A stretch of DNA of 64,000 nucleotides from NCBI GenBank assembly GCA_963281155.1, contig CAUJLY010000004.1, positions 3,596,001 to 3,660,000 on the forward strand, in the 5' to 3' direction. The first letter of the stretch is position 1. Each line of letters starts with the position of its first letter. The notes under the pieces were generated by a model, which searched no databases, was not told where the DNA came from, and saw only the letters and a list, made by a program, of their open reading frames with translations. A program made the translations under genes and the position numbers. Source of the DNA: Rhabditophanes sp. KR3021. Taxonomy: Eukaryota > Nematoda > Chromadorea > Rhabditida > Alloionematidae. Below are positions 1-10,996 of the stretch, piece after piece.

Positions 1-196
1 ACAAAATTTCTTCATCCTGAGTAATAAATTTCAGTTCCGCCACTTTGTCATCCTTTCTTTTCTTTAGATATGTTTTTCTGCTCTCTTCGCGTATTTTGCT
101 GAAATCACTGCTAGAAGGAGAAGACCGTTTACGGGAGGATTTCTTATCGCTAGAGTCATTGTCACTCTTTTTAGGTGGTCTTCTGAAATCCGACAT
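1..196 (-). CDS. DHX16: DHX16/Prp2-type DEAH splicing helicase, N-terminal fragment
   Basis: The ATG is at 196 on the minus strand and the reading frame runs off the left edge, giving about 65 residues. The start is Ser/Lys/Arg-rich (MSDFRRPPKKSD...). It is followed by a segment with the pattern REESRKTYLKKRKDDKVAEL and then QDEEIL. This matches the conserved stretch just upstream of the helicase core in DHX16 (C. elegans MOG-4), where SRREYL.KRE..KLE.LE is followed by DEEFLF. DHX16 is an ATP-dependent RNA helicase that remodels the spliceosome before the first catalytic step. The helicase core is outside the window, so the call rests on this short N-terminal signature. The protein starts much closer to this motif than human DHX16 does, so an upstream coding exon or a shortened N-terminus is possible. 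Confidence 0.55.
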   Translation of the reverse strand, partial: MSDFRRPPKKSDNDSSDKKSSRKRSSPSSSDFSKIREESRKTYLKKRKDDKVAELKFITQDEEIL

Positions 197-1467
197 TTTT
201 CAAGGAATTGTTTTTAAATAGAAAATAAATAGATTTATAAACCAGCTTTTATATTATAAAAGCATAAAATTGTACATTACAACGAAATTGGAGTAGTATG
301 TATACGTGTGTCCATAAACACGGAGGAGTTATGAAACTTGATTTAAACCAACATCCTAATTTGAATGATTGGAAACTCTTAATGTACATTATTCAAGTCC
401 AAAAATGCTGATACATATTTGTTAGTTTAAAAGCAGCATTTTACAAAATAAAATTTTACCAGTTATGGTTGCTTAATTATTCAAACCGTTCCTCTGGCTG
501 TGAATAACAAATCTATTTCTTCAATCATACGGATTACCATTGATAAATATCATTTTTAAAGTCTTTAGCCCTGGTTGATCATCTGTAATGGTCCCATAGC
601 CTATATTCAGGTTACAACGAACTAAATATGTATTATAATTACATACTTATTAACCGTCTTTCCGAGTTGAGCGTTTAAGTTTTGGGTTTTTAAATATACC
701 ACTAACCTTCATTGGCATGTTCTACGAATTGACGTAACATTTTAAGCAAACGCATAATGTAATATTCATTTCTGAAGACTATGAGAAAATTCATAATTTT
801 TAAAATCTATTTTCTGTCGGCCGGAGAAACACTCAAATTATTGTTGGGCACATTTTGCAGATACACGGATTTTGGTGTTTTTAGTAATAAATAAATAATG
901 CCATAAGTTTGTTTCAGTTTAAGTGACATTGAATTTGAAATTTGTTTACAATTATTTACAAACTTGTTAAAATCATTTGAGAAAGCTAATAATTGCTAGG
1001 GTTTAACCATTCTGCAAATTTTGTCAAAACCATTTAAATTCCTAGAATTTCCAATTATAAATTTGTTTATGTTAAAAAAATATAATAGTAAATTGTTTAA
1101 GTCAACTAAAGGCAATAAAAAAAGCATTTAACATTTCAATTATCAATTAAATAAGAAAACAGTTTCAAAATTAATAATGCAAAGGATTGATAGCCTTTTG
1201 CTATATGGTAACTGTTGATGAATTAAGTTGCGGTTTTTCCATTCCCACGTGACAAGTAATTTAAAAGAAATTATTTATATAGAAAGATTAAAAGATAGTT
1301 TTGACCAATTTATGAAAAGAATAATTATAATAGCTGTGCAACGCCTTTCAGAACATTCAAACAATTTACTTTTTATGAAGCAGTATGAAATGAGGTTGAT
1401 TGCTTGTTGCAATTTATTATTTTCTGAATATTTTTTTAATATTCCTATATTTTAGGTCGCAATAAAC
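197..1467. other. intergenic AT-rich region
   Basis: No convincing coding exon is seen on either strand. It must hold the promoter of the leftward DHX16-like gene and the 5' region of the rightward secreted protein. A good acceptor (tattttag) lies at 1449-1455, just before the ATG at 1468, so a 5' UTR intron or a trans-splice site is possible. Confidence 0.5.
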
Positions 1468-1860
1468 ATGATTCCATTCAGAAGTTGGATCATATATGTA
1501 TTACTTTTCGTCAAAATGATTAAAACATTTCCATTTGAAAGTTCTCCTACAATCCCTATAATGACCAAAAATACCGCTCAGGCAAGATTGTTCAAGAATT
1601 TTGTCTACGATGGAGGATATAACTGCAATTCTTTTTACTCCCAAGCTGCTGAACGCATCAATGATGTCATTTTTGTAATAATACATTATGTTTACTTTGC
1701 TTTAATTTATTTTTAGGATGCGGACCAAAAGTTCAGAGATTGCAGTAATCTTATCCAACAAATTCGAAGAGCTATCGGATCGGCTAATGTTCGCAATGTA
1801 GATGAACTTGTCGGTTCCTATCAAAATCACAAAAAAAGTAGCGATGAAATAATTGTTTAA
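1468..1860 (+). CDS. small secreted protein, 116 aa, two exons
   Basis: Exons 1468-1674 and 1717-1860 are separated by a 42-nt GT..AG intron in phase 0. The joined protein has 116 residues. It starts with a hydrophobic leader (MIPFRSWIIYVLLFVKMIK) that looks like a signal peptide. The mature part contains two cysteines, an alanine/glutamine patch and a charged tail ending DEIIV. The second exon reads cleanly in frame (DADQKFRDCSNLIQQIRRAIG) to a TAA stop. I do not recognise a family. The leader, small size and paired cysteines suggest a secreted effector, peptide precursor or cuticle-associated protein, but that is inference. Splice phase and frame closure make the gene model itself fairly secure. 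Confidence 0.55.
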
Positions 1861-2333
1861 ATACTTTTAAATAACAAATGAGATAATACCAAATTAATAA
1901 TTCGAAACGCTGATTTTTTATATTATGGCATATATTTAAACTACAATAGTTAATTTCCTGTTCTGCTTTCAAAAATTAAATCTTTTGATTTGTCATTATA
2001 CTCAATGAAGTTTTGCATTAACTGTTTTCAAAGTGATACATTCTAAGATAAGGCATCAAAATACACAGACTAAACTACTATTGTACGACAAAGGATTTAA
2101 AGTGTATAATAATAGATAAGTACACATGTGTAAATGAAATTACCTATCCTTCATTATCTGTTGTTTAAAACTTGATTATATGTTAGTCACATACACTTTC
2201 TCCCATCTTTAAATAACGGCCATAAAAGATAAGGTGTATTTGAGTCATTTTATTAAAGAATATAAAAGCAACTAACAATATAAAATAGATAAAAATTATT
2301 TTTTGTATTATTATAGGATAAAAGCACCTTCTT
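1861..2333. other. convergent intergenic region
   Basis: This 470-bp AT-rich gap lies between the 3' ends of the secreted protein (+) and the P450 (-). I see no coding signal. AATAAA-like sequences are present on both strands, as expected for convergent 3' ends. Confidence 0.45.
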
Positions 2334-4536
2334 CTATTCGATTGGATCACACGTAGACCTTCTATTAAATATGATTGGTATTCCGTTCTTCGGATTAAGT
2401 ACTAATTCCGGAATATGTTTCATGTAATCATGTGGCTTACTGGAACTTATCTTGAATTTTCTTAACAACGAGATTGCCACTAACCTCAGCTGTTGCATGG
2501 CATACTTTTGACCGATACCTAAATATAAAAATGATTCACATAAGTATAACCTTAAACATACAATTCCGAGGCCCGGCAGAAAAATTGATTGAACTATAAG
2601 GACTTCTTTTTGCAGCTTCAGCAATTGAAAATCTTTCCGGATCAAAAATCAATGGGTTAGGATAAATATCCGGATTCAAATTCATATAATATGGTGAAAT
2701 CATAATGTCGGTTCCTTTTGGCAAATGATATTTATTCATAATAACGCGTTCGTTTTCTAACTTTCTAAGTAGAAATGGGACAGTTGGATGTAGGCGCATA
2801 GATTCTTTAATGCATAAGTCAAGATACGTGAATTTAGCAAAGTCCTCATGAACAATATCTCTATCACTATCACCAAAAACATCATAAATTTCTTGATACA
2901 GTTTTTCTTGGACTTCAGGATGAGTAGCCAAGCACCAAAACAGATAACCATGTGCAGTGGATGTCGTATCTACTCCAGCAAATACGAATGTATCTACTTG
3001 ATTAACTAGGAAGTCATTCGTAATATGCTTGTCGTTAAGTTGAAGCAAAGTAGTTATGAAGTTTTGCTTTGGTTTCTTAAATTCATCTTCAGGGCCTTTA
3101 GTTTCTCTATTTTGTTCAACAACTTTTTTCTTTTCATATTCAGCCATTTTGATATCTATTATATTCTTAGTAAATGTTTTTAATTTAAATATCAATTTAT
3201 TCAGAAGTTTGCCCTCTCCGAATATGTTAAAAATGAGGTTTGATATTCTGTAGAATGGGTTACGTGAATGTATAGCCAATATAGAATGAAATCCTCTCAT
3301 TGCCACTACATAGTCACATTCAGGATTTTGTTGAACATTTGATTTATGTCCCATTGCAGTTGAACACACCATGTCCAAAGAAGCAGATTTAATGAATTTG
3401 CTAACATCAATTTCTTCTCCAGTGTCAGCAAACTCGTCAAACTTACTAAGTAGAATTTTTGTTTCTCTATTAAAATCTCCAATAAAGTCTTTCAAAACGG
3501 AAAAATGAAAAGCAGGAGTTAGAAGTTTCCGTGTTTGTCTCCATTGTTCGCCTTAATTAATTGTAAAGAATGACATTAATAAAAGTTATTTGATTTCACG
3601 CAAAGCAAGTAATTTGATCTTTTAAATTTACGTAGCAGTATTTCAGTTAAAAAAGAGTTTAATATGAGTGTCTAAGGGTATTAGATATTTTTTGATTTGA
3701 ATCAAAGATTGACTGATACCAAATTACGGAAGCATTTCGAAAAAATCGAGGAATCAAGGAAAATTTAAAAGATAAACACTCAGCCATCATCTTGTTGGAC
3801 GTTCCTGCTGGTGTTGAAATCGAGGAACTAATATTTTACGTGGAGGTGACTAGTATCATGAAAATAAGACTACAAAACTAGACGAAACATGGCACGGTAT
3901 ATTCCGTTAGACCCAAAAGAGAAAAGATGTAGAAGCATTTTTATAGATGGAAGAAAATTTCGCGCCGTCCAGCTTCATGATCTGCACATAAATTAAGCAC
4001 TTGGTTTTGGCAGGCTATTATGTTTGACAACATATTTTCTAAGCAATTTCTTTATAATTTTTATATTTGTATTAAACTTGGTCATTTTGTTTAAATTTAC
4101 CTGAAATAAGATTAATATTATGTAAAAAATAATAAACAAAACCTGTACTAGTCAGCAAACTATCATTACCAAGCCACTTAGATATAAGTTCATAACCATC
4201 CCCTTTAGTAATTTCGTCGTTGTCTTCCAGTATTTCTTTAACAGAATCAGGTGTAAATGGAATCACTAACAGATTCTCTCCCATCCAAATGCGTGCTATT
4301 GAATGACCCTGTTTCCTAACTTTTTCAACCTCTCCATCGAAATACAACATAGAGATTTCTGTATCTTTACTTAATTTATACATATGTCCTAAGAAAAAGA
4401 CTTGTCCTCCTGGTCCTGGTAATTTATCGCCGAGCATATGCTTTCTACGCCATTCTTTAAACTTATTAGACCAACTTTTAAAGTTAAAAGCTAGGAAAAT
4501 GATTACTAATGCAATAATAAGAGGCAGTGAAATCAT
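2334..4536 (-). CDS. cytochrome P450, CYP4-like, three exons
   Basis: Exons (minus) 4536-4143, 3551-2562 and 2518-2334 join in phase 1 at both introns and give 522 residues, a normal P450 length. The N-terminus is a membrane anchor (LPLIIALVIIFLAF) followed by a proline hinge (KLPGPGG), as in ER microsomal P450s. Family landmarks are the helix-C region with WRQTRKLLTPAFHF, the I-helix AGVDTTST, the K-helix ExxR within KESMRLHP, the PERF-type segment DPERF, and the heme-binding loop FSAGPRNC followed by IGQKYAM. The last motif is split by intron 2 exactly at the cysteine codon. The C.PAFHF and I-helix patterns resemble the CYP4 family (fatty-acid omega-hydroxylases and xenobiotic enzymes), so monooxygenase chemistry with a P450 reductase partner is expected. 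Intron 1 (590 bp) carries an antisense GIY-YIG relic. Confidence 0.9.
3720..3990 (+). pseudogene. relic of the GIY-YIG family (copy a), antisense in P450 intron 1
   Basis: On the plus strand a broken frame reads ...SAIILLDVP...EELIFY...KIRLQN then, past a stop, ..RPKRE. These blocks occur in the same order as VLLDIP...LEIIFYCGVSGDVKLRYQN...LRPKE in the most complete family member at 42890-44194. The GIY-type cysteine/glycine strand is damaged here and stop codons interrupt the frame, so this is a decayed copy. I first read it as a BTB fragment; the family alignment explains it better. Confidence 0.45.
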
Positions 4537-5086
4537 GTTTAAATCAAAATGTTATAAAATCTTTGAGTATTTTACTTTATAACATTTCGCTATCTTAAGC
4601 ATAGTACCCTTTTCCGCTTTGTAATCTATCAGCTTCTTGGTTTTTTACGTTCATTTGGTTAATCATGTCATATAGACATCTACCCTTTCAATTTTAAAAG
4701 AATACAAGATTCCTTACTTCTTTGAAACTATATTTACATTCACAAGTTGTGTGTATTTTAATCTGCACATAAATAACTTATTACAATAACTGAACAAAAA
4801 TGTACAACTTCAACATATGTTCACATGTACATATAACATTGTGAAGAAAGTGTTTTCATGATAAGTTTTTTTGATAATGGAAACAATAATATTTTAAAAC
4901 AATGAAATGCTCGTTCAAACTATTCATATGTCATATAAAAGCAGATAAAGTTTTATATTCTCTTTAGACTTAAATGCATAATCCGTTATTTCCTATATCT
5001 TGCTGACGTAAAAAGTATGAAGCCCTTCAAATTCCTTTTCACACTAGTTTGACAATATCCATTTTCAATTTACTATTTTCCTAGTT
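4537..5086. other. divergent intergenic region
   Basis: This 550-bp gap lies between the 5' ends of the P450 (-) and the transporter-like gene (+) and presumably carries both promoters. It is strongly AT-rich. I see no specific regulatory motif I can defend. Confidence 0.4.
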
Positions 5087-6920
5087 ATGGTCTTATCTGA
5101 ATTTTTCATTGATTATCTTCGAAGATTTAAGTTGGATTCATATTACAAGCTATTTTTTCTGCTTACTGTCACAATATTTTGCGGATATGATCAATTTATC
5201 CTATCAATTCGTTCCTATCCACTGTCACCTTTGTCTTCTGATCTAAGTCAAAGCTACGGAATCGGGTTGGCTATAATGCTATCATCTTTGTTCGCTACAA
5301 TAATAGCTGCTCTTGTGAAAGATAACGTAATATGCATTCAAAATGTGATAAACCTGTATTTTTTAAAGATAGTGATTCAGCTAGTATCTGTAATAATCTA
5401 TGAAGCATTTTTCCCCATATTAGCATTTTCGATGGGGATTATGAATTATTTGATATTAACTTGCATAGTGATAATCCTTTTTAAGGAACTTACGTATGAC
5501 AAGATTCATTTTCTTTACTTTAATAGTGCTTTTTTGGCCTTCGGATTTTTGATTGGGGCTACATTCATGAAAGAGAACAGTAAACAGGGCATTAGAATAG
5601 ATAATAATACACATAATGCTTGTGAAAAGAATATTGATGGAGTGATTTCATTAGAAGTATTGTTTTTTGGCTCTTCATTGCTTCAATTGCCTTTATTATT
5701 ATTTTATAGAGCGAAAAAAGAAAAATTTATTCCAATGGAAATGGTTCACATAGTCAGAATTGAATATGAACATATTTCATCTCCAATACCAGCACCATCA
5801 ATCAAAAACCAATTTTCGTTAAACTTATATGCCACAATAATGGCTATTTCAGCCTCATCCATTGAATCGTCTTTAATCTCGTACTCTTTTTGCCACAAAT
5901 CCTTTTCTACACTCCAAATATTTTTCATAGCTCAATTTATTTCAAAGCTCCTATGCATTATCACAGTCTTTAAAAAGATGCAGCTACTAAACCTAATAAC
6001 TTCAATTTCATTTTGTGCGATGAGCTCATGTCTTTTTAATTTCGGAATTTCTCCATCTATTATGTATACTCTATGGGGTATTGGAACTGGATCCGTGATG
6101 CCTTCCTTAATATCGTATTTTAAATTAACGGAAGCCGTATCAATCCATTCTTTGTTAATAAGTAACTCACTTCCTCAAATTCTTTCCCCGTTATTGGTAA
6201 TTGAGGTAAGATACAAAATATGATGACTTCGTATGCAATTAATTACAGGCAAAATAATACTTTTGGTTAATTTTAGGTTGTAACGAGATATGAAAAACAA
6301 ATGTTTGCCCCAATAAACTTTTTATGGTCTCTTCTTTTTATTGTTGGATTTGTTGGCGTGTTGAATAATCATGCTTCTAGATTTCAGCCACGTGAGTTTT
6401 TGTTGTCAAAACATGTTTCCTGAGACATGCAAATTAATACTTTGAAATTATGCACTCATTAAAATATGTAGTATAAACTTATATGGGTTTAACAGACGTC
6501 ACCACATTGTGAAAAACAATTAATTATTTTCCTATTTTAGAAAATAGTTCATCAACGATTTGGAATTTTTTCCAAGGCAGTGGAAAAGGTCCAAAAAGAG
6601 TAAGAAGAGTGATGCGAAGTTTTAGAAATAAAAGTATGAAAACAATGAGTTCTATTAATAAACATACGCGAACATGGTCTACTAAGCGTGTTGTTATGTT
6701 AAGAAAAAGTACGAAAAGATTTGTCACAAGAAAGAAAGAAGAAAAAGATTTGGAAAATTCCCCAGAACAATCAACTAAAGTCTCTATGGATAGTGAAGAC
6801 GATGTTGAGATGAATGTTCTATCACAATCTTATCAAAATACTCATCGAAATAGTGTGGCATTTTCAATTCCAGAAATCATTGAGCATACCATTGCATCAC
6901 GCACATCAACTAACAACTGA
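5087..6920 (+). CDS. multi-pass membrane transporter-like protein (MFS-like), 537 aa
   Basis: Exons 5087-6205, 6277-6391 and 6541-6920 join in frame (phases 0 and 1) and give 537 residues. The first 410 residues contain about ten to twelve hydrophobic segments, with short loops and a larger loop near residues 160-185, a layout like major facilitator transporters. The last hydrophobic segment, in exon 2, is INFLWSLLFIVGFVGVL. Exon 3 encodes a long basic then acidic cytoplasmic tail (KGPKRVRRVMRSFRNKSMK ... DSEDDVEMN). I cannot pick a family or substrate. It has some feel of SLC43/SLC46-type carriers, but I see no diagnostic motif. It is transcribed divergently from the P450. Confidence 0.65.
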
Positions 6921-7857
6921 CATTTAGAGTATAATTACAAATGTACATTCCTAAATGCCTTCGATAGCAGGTATTTGTACTTAGTTGAGTGCGCAGGCGT
7001 ATTGTAATTAACAAATGTGTTTTGGTCAATATAATTAAGCATTAAATTTTTATTAATATCGAAATAAAATATTTTAATGATAACAACAATATGTTTTGTA
7101 ATTCAGCTAGCTTGTTTTTGTGGCGTTCCAGCATACACTGACTATGCAGCTTATCAATCCTCCATAAACAGCCAAAATTGAGGTGAATACTATAAGAAAC
7201 ATTATTTTTTAGTAAATATGAAACAAAATATTATCACAAAATGTACAATTATGGTGAAATCCATTTACTTATAAAAGACGTCAGTAAGATTATTTAATTA
7301 TTATTAATTTAATTTGAATTAGACTATTTATTTTAAGGGTTATTAGTGAAAGATGTGTTTTTCTTAATAATCTTGTTAATCTATTTATTTTGTTCCTTTA
7401 AATTCATTTTCAATGAGATAACAGTCTGCACTTATGTTCATTATAATATGGAATTTACTGAATTCAATATTTTCATTGTATGATATCATGGAAATGATTT
7501 TAATCTAAATAATGATACAATTTGGCGCTTAGAAAAGACTTAAATGTAATTAATGACTTAAGATGACAATTAAAACAGAAAATGGCTTACAATAGTTGCT
7601 TTAGAAAGTATTTATTTGAAGATAGTAAACTTTTATTAAGATGACATTAAATAGCGTATAAATTTAGAATTTAATTATATGCTTTACAGTAATTTTCGTT
7701 TGAAGGAATTTAAAATGATAGTGTTACAAGAATAGACTTAATAATGGCCAATTACATATTATGATTTAATTATTTTTAACTTAATTAATAGGTTATCCTT
7801 AAATTAATCATATTTAAGTCAATTATCTTAAATTAAGTATGTGAATGTGTATTTATT
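6921..7857. other. intergenic region between convergent genes
   Basis: This is very AT-rich sequence between the 3' ends of the transporter-like gene (+) and the secreted peptide precursor (-). No coding or structured element is recognised. Confidence 0.45.
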
Positions 7858-8268
7858 TCATAGAAATTCGTTGGTAAATTGAATTCTCTTGCTATGGACT
7901 TGCATGGGCATACTTAGCTTTCCTTTGTTGTATAGAACAAAATTAATTGGTTTTTTACGGATAACACAATTTTTCAATGATAACATGCAGCTCAATTCAA
8001 TTAGTTGGTTTTTAGGAGAAAGTGGTTCATGTTGGGAGGTAACTCTCATTTTATTAATAATTTGGCTTTCTCCAACAGATCTATTTTCCATATTTAATGT
8101 GTCTCTATTTCGGAAGTACATTGCATTCATAATCCTGTTCGTCTTCATAGCTGGATAATTTCTCAATATCTTAGAATGGCCAAGGATTTCATTTGATGAA
8201 ACAAATGATGCCAGCAACAATAGAATGCAAGTTGAACACAACGGAATTGTAAAAGTTTTTAAAAACAT
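7858..8268 (-). CDS. secreted peptide precursor-like protein, 136 aa
   Basis: This is a single exon from the ATG at 8268 to TGA at 7858-7860. An in-frame TTG two codons upstream would be a false start. Residues 1-25 form a classic signal peptide with a long leucine core (CILLLLASFVSS). Downstream there is a region with two closely spaced cysteines (CMLSLKNC), followed by a basic pair (RKK), and later a KR pair (HSKR) before a short C-terminal peptide. This is the pattern of a neuropeptide or peptide-hormone precursor with dibasic cleavage sites and one small disulfide ring. I do not recognise the peptide family, so the role is inferred from layout only. An ordinary small secreted protein is the alternative. 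Confidence 0.45.
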   Translation of the reverse strand: MFLKTFTIPLCSTCILLLLASFVSSNEILGHSKILRNYPAMKTNRIMNAMYFRNRDTLNMENRSVGESQIINKMRVTSQHEPLSPKNQLIELSCMLSLKNCVIRKKPINFVLYNKGKLSMPMQVHSKRIQFTNEFL

Positions 8269-9536
8269 TGCCAAGGAATATGTTGATATATCAAATAGAT
8301 TATCTAAAATTAAAAATTAAGTAACTTCGAAATTTGGAGTAAGTATATTGGACTTAGAAATGTATCCCACCTTTACATTTATAATTATGTAAAGTTCTCA
8401 TAGAATCACGCACTCGTAAATAAAGTCATATAAGATCGTATAAAAATTTTTCTACTCCACCTTCAAATTTCAGCTAATTTGTGTATAATTTCTAAAAGAG
8501 CCAACCTACTATAAGATTATTTGTAATACTTTTTATCCTTTTAAGTCCACTAACAATTAGTGGCAAAAATAAAACAATTTGTATGTTTAAGCAAGCCTAA
8601 ATAGTAATTAAGGGGGCTGATTTTTATATCATTAGTGTTTATTGAAACCCAAAAGTTCAAAACGCGTCTGCTTAAAGATATAATCAAAATAAAGTTCATA
8701 AAGTAGCATATATTTATGTAGAAATAAATTGAAAATCAAATAGTAAAGAAATAAAACTGTTTCCGTACTAGTTCCAGTCATGACGCGAGTGTTTTAGCAC
8801 CGGAAATTTGTGTCAATATGAAGTAAATATGTAACACACTTTAAGCCTTTTAGAACTAAACAATTTTTGTAATAAGCTTTTTTTATAATCAACAAATGAA
8901 AAAATGGTACCATTTGACGCATAATATATTATAATTATATTAACCTAAATAGTTAACGATAATTGCAAATTTCAAAATAAACATTTGATCATTCTGAAAT
9001 AAGATTACTTTATGCTGACAGATTTGTGTGTCACTAATTTTCCACATTTTTAAAAATATTTATCACACAATTTCCAGGTATATTTTGACAATAATTTTAT
9101 ACCTGTTACTTATTTATTACATAATTCCAGAAATTTTTTACTTTAATTTTTATTTACTCTTAAAATAATTCAGTGAGGTGCTTTGAATTTAAAATTAGTT
9201 TATAAACTTATATTTATAAATTTGTAAAGTAAATAAATAAAAGATGATGCTGGGTCTTGGCCTAACAATCACACACAACGTGGTTGAGATGATAAAAGAA
9301 CTTTATTGTAATAATTATTAAGAAATGAATTTGTATAACTTACCCCAAGCCGGATACGTTTGGTGTTCTTGATCGCAAGGTAGAAAGTGAGTAAGCTACA
9401 ATAAGATAAATGATTAAATATGTACGTTATAAACAATATTATGTTAATAACACGAAAGTTAATTGAGGTTGTAAAAACAACCATCCATTGACCAGTGAGA
9501 TCATAAGAATGACTCTCGATCCATAAATACAGGCCT
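8269..9536. other. intergenic AT-rich region
   Basis: No supported gene. The first part is the promoter side of the minus-strand peptide gene. Base composition becomes less AT-rich after about 9240, approaching the 5S-like sequence. Confidence 0.4.
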
Positions 9537-9664
9537 TTACATTAGTGACAATAACAATGAGACGAACATGCCACGTCCTTAGGTGGTGCGGTATTTCATC
9601 CAAATAGGCACAGTTGCTTAACCCCCGCAAAGTTGGGTGCAAATATCGCTTGGTATATCACCAA
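9537..9664 (-). rRNA. degenerate 5S rRNA-like sequence (pseudogene or SINE head)
   Basis: Read on the minus strand, the segment shows landmarks of 5S rRNA in the right order: ATACCA, then TTTGCACCC, then GTTAAGCAAC, then TTTGGATG and ACCGC. A stem follows (CCAC...GTGG). Spacing between landmarks is a few nucleotides short of the nematode 5S, including about 9 nt missing between GTTAAGCAAC and TTGGAT. The 5' and 3' ends do not form the closing helix I. It is therefore most likely a decayed 5S copy or a 5S-derived SINE head, not a working rRNA gene. The ATACCA lies in a small palindrome (TTGGT..ACCAA), so part of the match may be chance. Confidence 0.3.
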
Positions 9665-9874
9665 GATATCACTGTAAACATGCTCATATTTCAACATTTT
9701 TACGGGGGTTTGTTAAATTAAGTTATGAATATTATTGCTGTTTAAAATAGTGGATAATTTTATTTAAATTAAATACGGATACCAATATTATATGTGTGAG
9801 GGAAAAGGATTAGTATTCATAAAATTAAACTGCTGTCAATTAGTAAATGTGGATCAATCTGGCAAGTGATGTTT

Positions 9875-10678
9875 TTACTCGTCTGCATACATGGAGTAAG
9901 TTGGATTTACTACTGAATATTTAGTGCGGACATTGGCTAGATATTTCTGAATGCTTCCACAAAGACGACTGATTTCGTTTGGATTCAAAGCACTCGGTAT
10001 TGGTTCCTCTCGTTGTACAATATTTTTCTTTGGTTTCATTGGTTCGGTATGGACCATATTGATCTGATGGACCATTATTCCTTTGACTGGCATACTTTTG
10101 ATAGCTACACATTTGAAATTACCATCCATGAAATTTGGTTTGGTGGAACGAATCTTTGATGACTTGGAACCCTTTTGCTTGACTGGCTCAGTTTTCTTAT
10201 CACCACTTGGAATTCTCTTCGATTTTTGAACAGCTCTAGATTGTGGGAGTTCCGACAACTTTGTGTCTATTGCAGCATTTAATTGGTTGATATGTATTGT
10301 TAGTGTAGCATTTTCATTGCGCAAAGCTTGAAGTTCAATGTTAGCGTTCTTCTCTACATCCTTCTTAGACTTTGGGGTAGCTGGAGTAGTCGATTTACTT
10401 TGCTGTTGCATGGCTTGAGCTTTTTGCAAAGACATAGTTGGTTTCTGTTTTTCCTGAACAACAATAGGATCGGCAGCAAGAGGTTTTGGCTTTGGGACTT
10501 TCTGGTGTGCATTAGTTTCCTTCTTTGGAACTCTGACCTTGTCTTCTGGAAATGGCTTGCCAATTTTCTTTCCAGATTGCTTATCAGCTTTTTGGTTGAC
10601 AACACTTTTGGCTTTGTCCTTATTTGCTTTGCGAGCCATGACTAGTGAAGACGAGATTGGTTTGATAATGGAAGTCAT
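9875..10678 (-). CDS. lysine-rich protein with a central coiled coil, 267 aa
   Basis: This is a single exon from the ATG at 10678 to the stop at 9875. A second ATG at residue 14 (MARKANKDK) is an equally good start. Residues 14-110 are rich in Lys, Pro and Gln, with low-complexity composition suggesting disorder. Residues about 110-145 form a heptad-like segment (IELQALRNENATLTIHINQL) that should be a short coiled coil. Residues 145-185 are again Lys/Ser-rich. The C-terminal 80 residues are more ordered and end with SIQKYLANVRTKYS. The overall charge suggests a nucleic-acid- or chromatin-associated protein. The coiled-coil-then-basic layout resembles shugoshin-like proteins, but I see no shugoshin motif and do not assign it. 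Confidence 0.55.
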   Translation of the reverse strand: MTSIIKPISSSLVMARKANKDKAKSVVNQKADKQSGKKIGKPFPEDKVRVPKKETNAHQKVPKPKPLAADPIVVQEKQKPTMSLQKAQAMQQQSKSTTPATPKSKKDVEKNANIELQALRNENATLTIHINQLNAAIDTKLSELPQSRAVQKSKRIPSGDKKTEPVKQKGSKSSKIRSTKPNFMDGNFKCVAIKSMPVKGIMVHQINMVHTEPMKPKKNIVQREEPIPSALNPNEISRLCGSIQKYLANVRTKYSVVNPTYSMYADE

Positions 10679-10996
10679 ACTTTATAGTTATTTTTTATGT
10701 CTGAGATTAAAATACTCCTTATTCAAATTGTGTATCAAGTCATTTTGTATGACTGAAATTTAAATAACTCTCATCCAAAGTACAAAGTTTGTTTAAATTT
10801 TAATGCGAAAATTTATTTACACATATTTAAATATTTGTATTCATTCAATTTTAAAGATAGATTAATCTAAATAATATATTTATTTCATGGTAATATTTGT
10901 AACCGAATATTATGATCAAATTATTGTAATATCAGAAATATAATCCAATAAAAAGTACCCGTCTAAGTATAATAATATGATTTAATTAAGTAGTAA
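10679..10996. other. intergenic gap
   Basis: About 320 bp of AT-rich sequence separate the start of the lysine-rich gene from the 3' end of crumbs. No feature is seen beyond likely 3' UTR of crumbs. Confidence 0.4.

Noticed and set aside
1228..1455. Plus-strand frame of 75 codons before the secreted-protein gene
   Set aside because: Low-complexity AT-driven frame ending at a likely splice acceptor; more probably 5' UTR or intergenic.
3720..3900. BTB-domain fragment in P450 intron 1
   Set aside because: The initial resemblance (IILLDVP...IFY...EV) is better explained by block-by-block agreement with the GIY-YIG relics at 18.3 and 43 kb.
10328..10763. Plus-strand frames of 105 and 74 codons
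   Set aside because: Shadows of the lysine-rich minus-strand gene.
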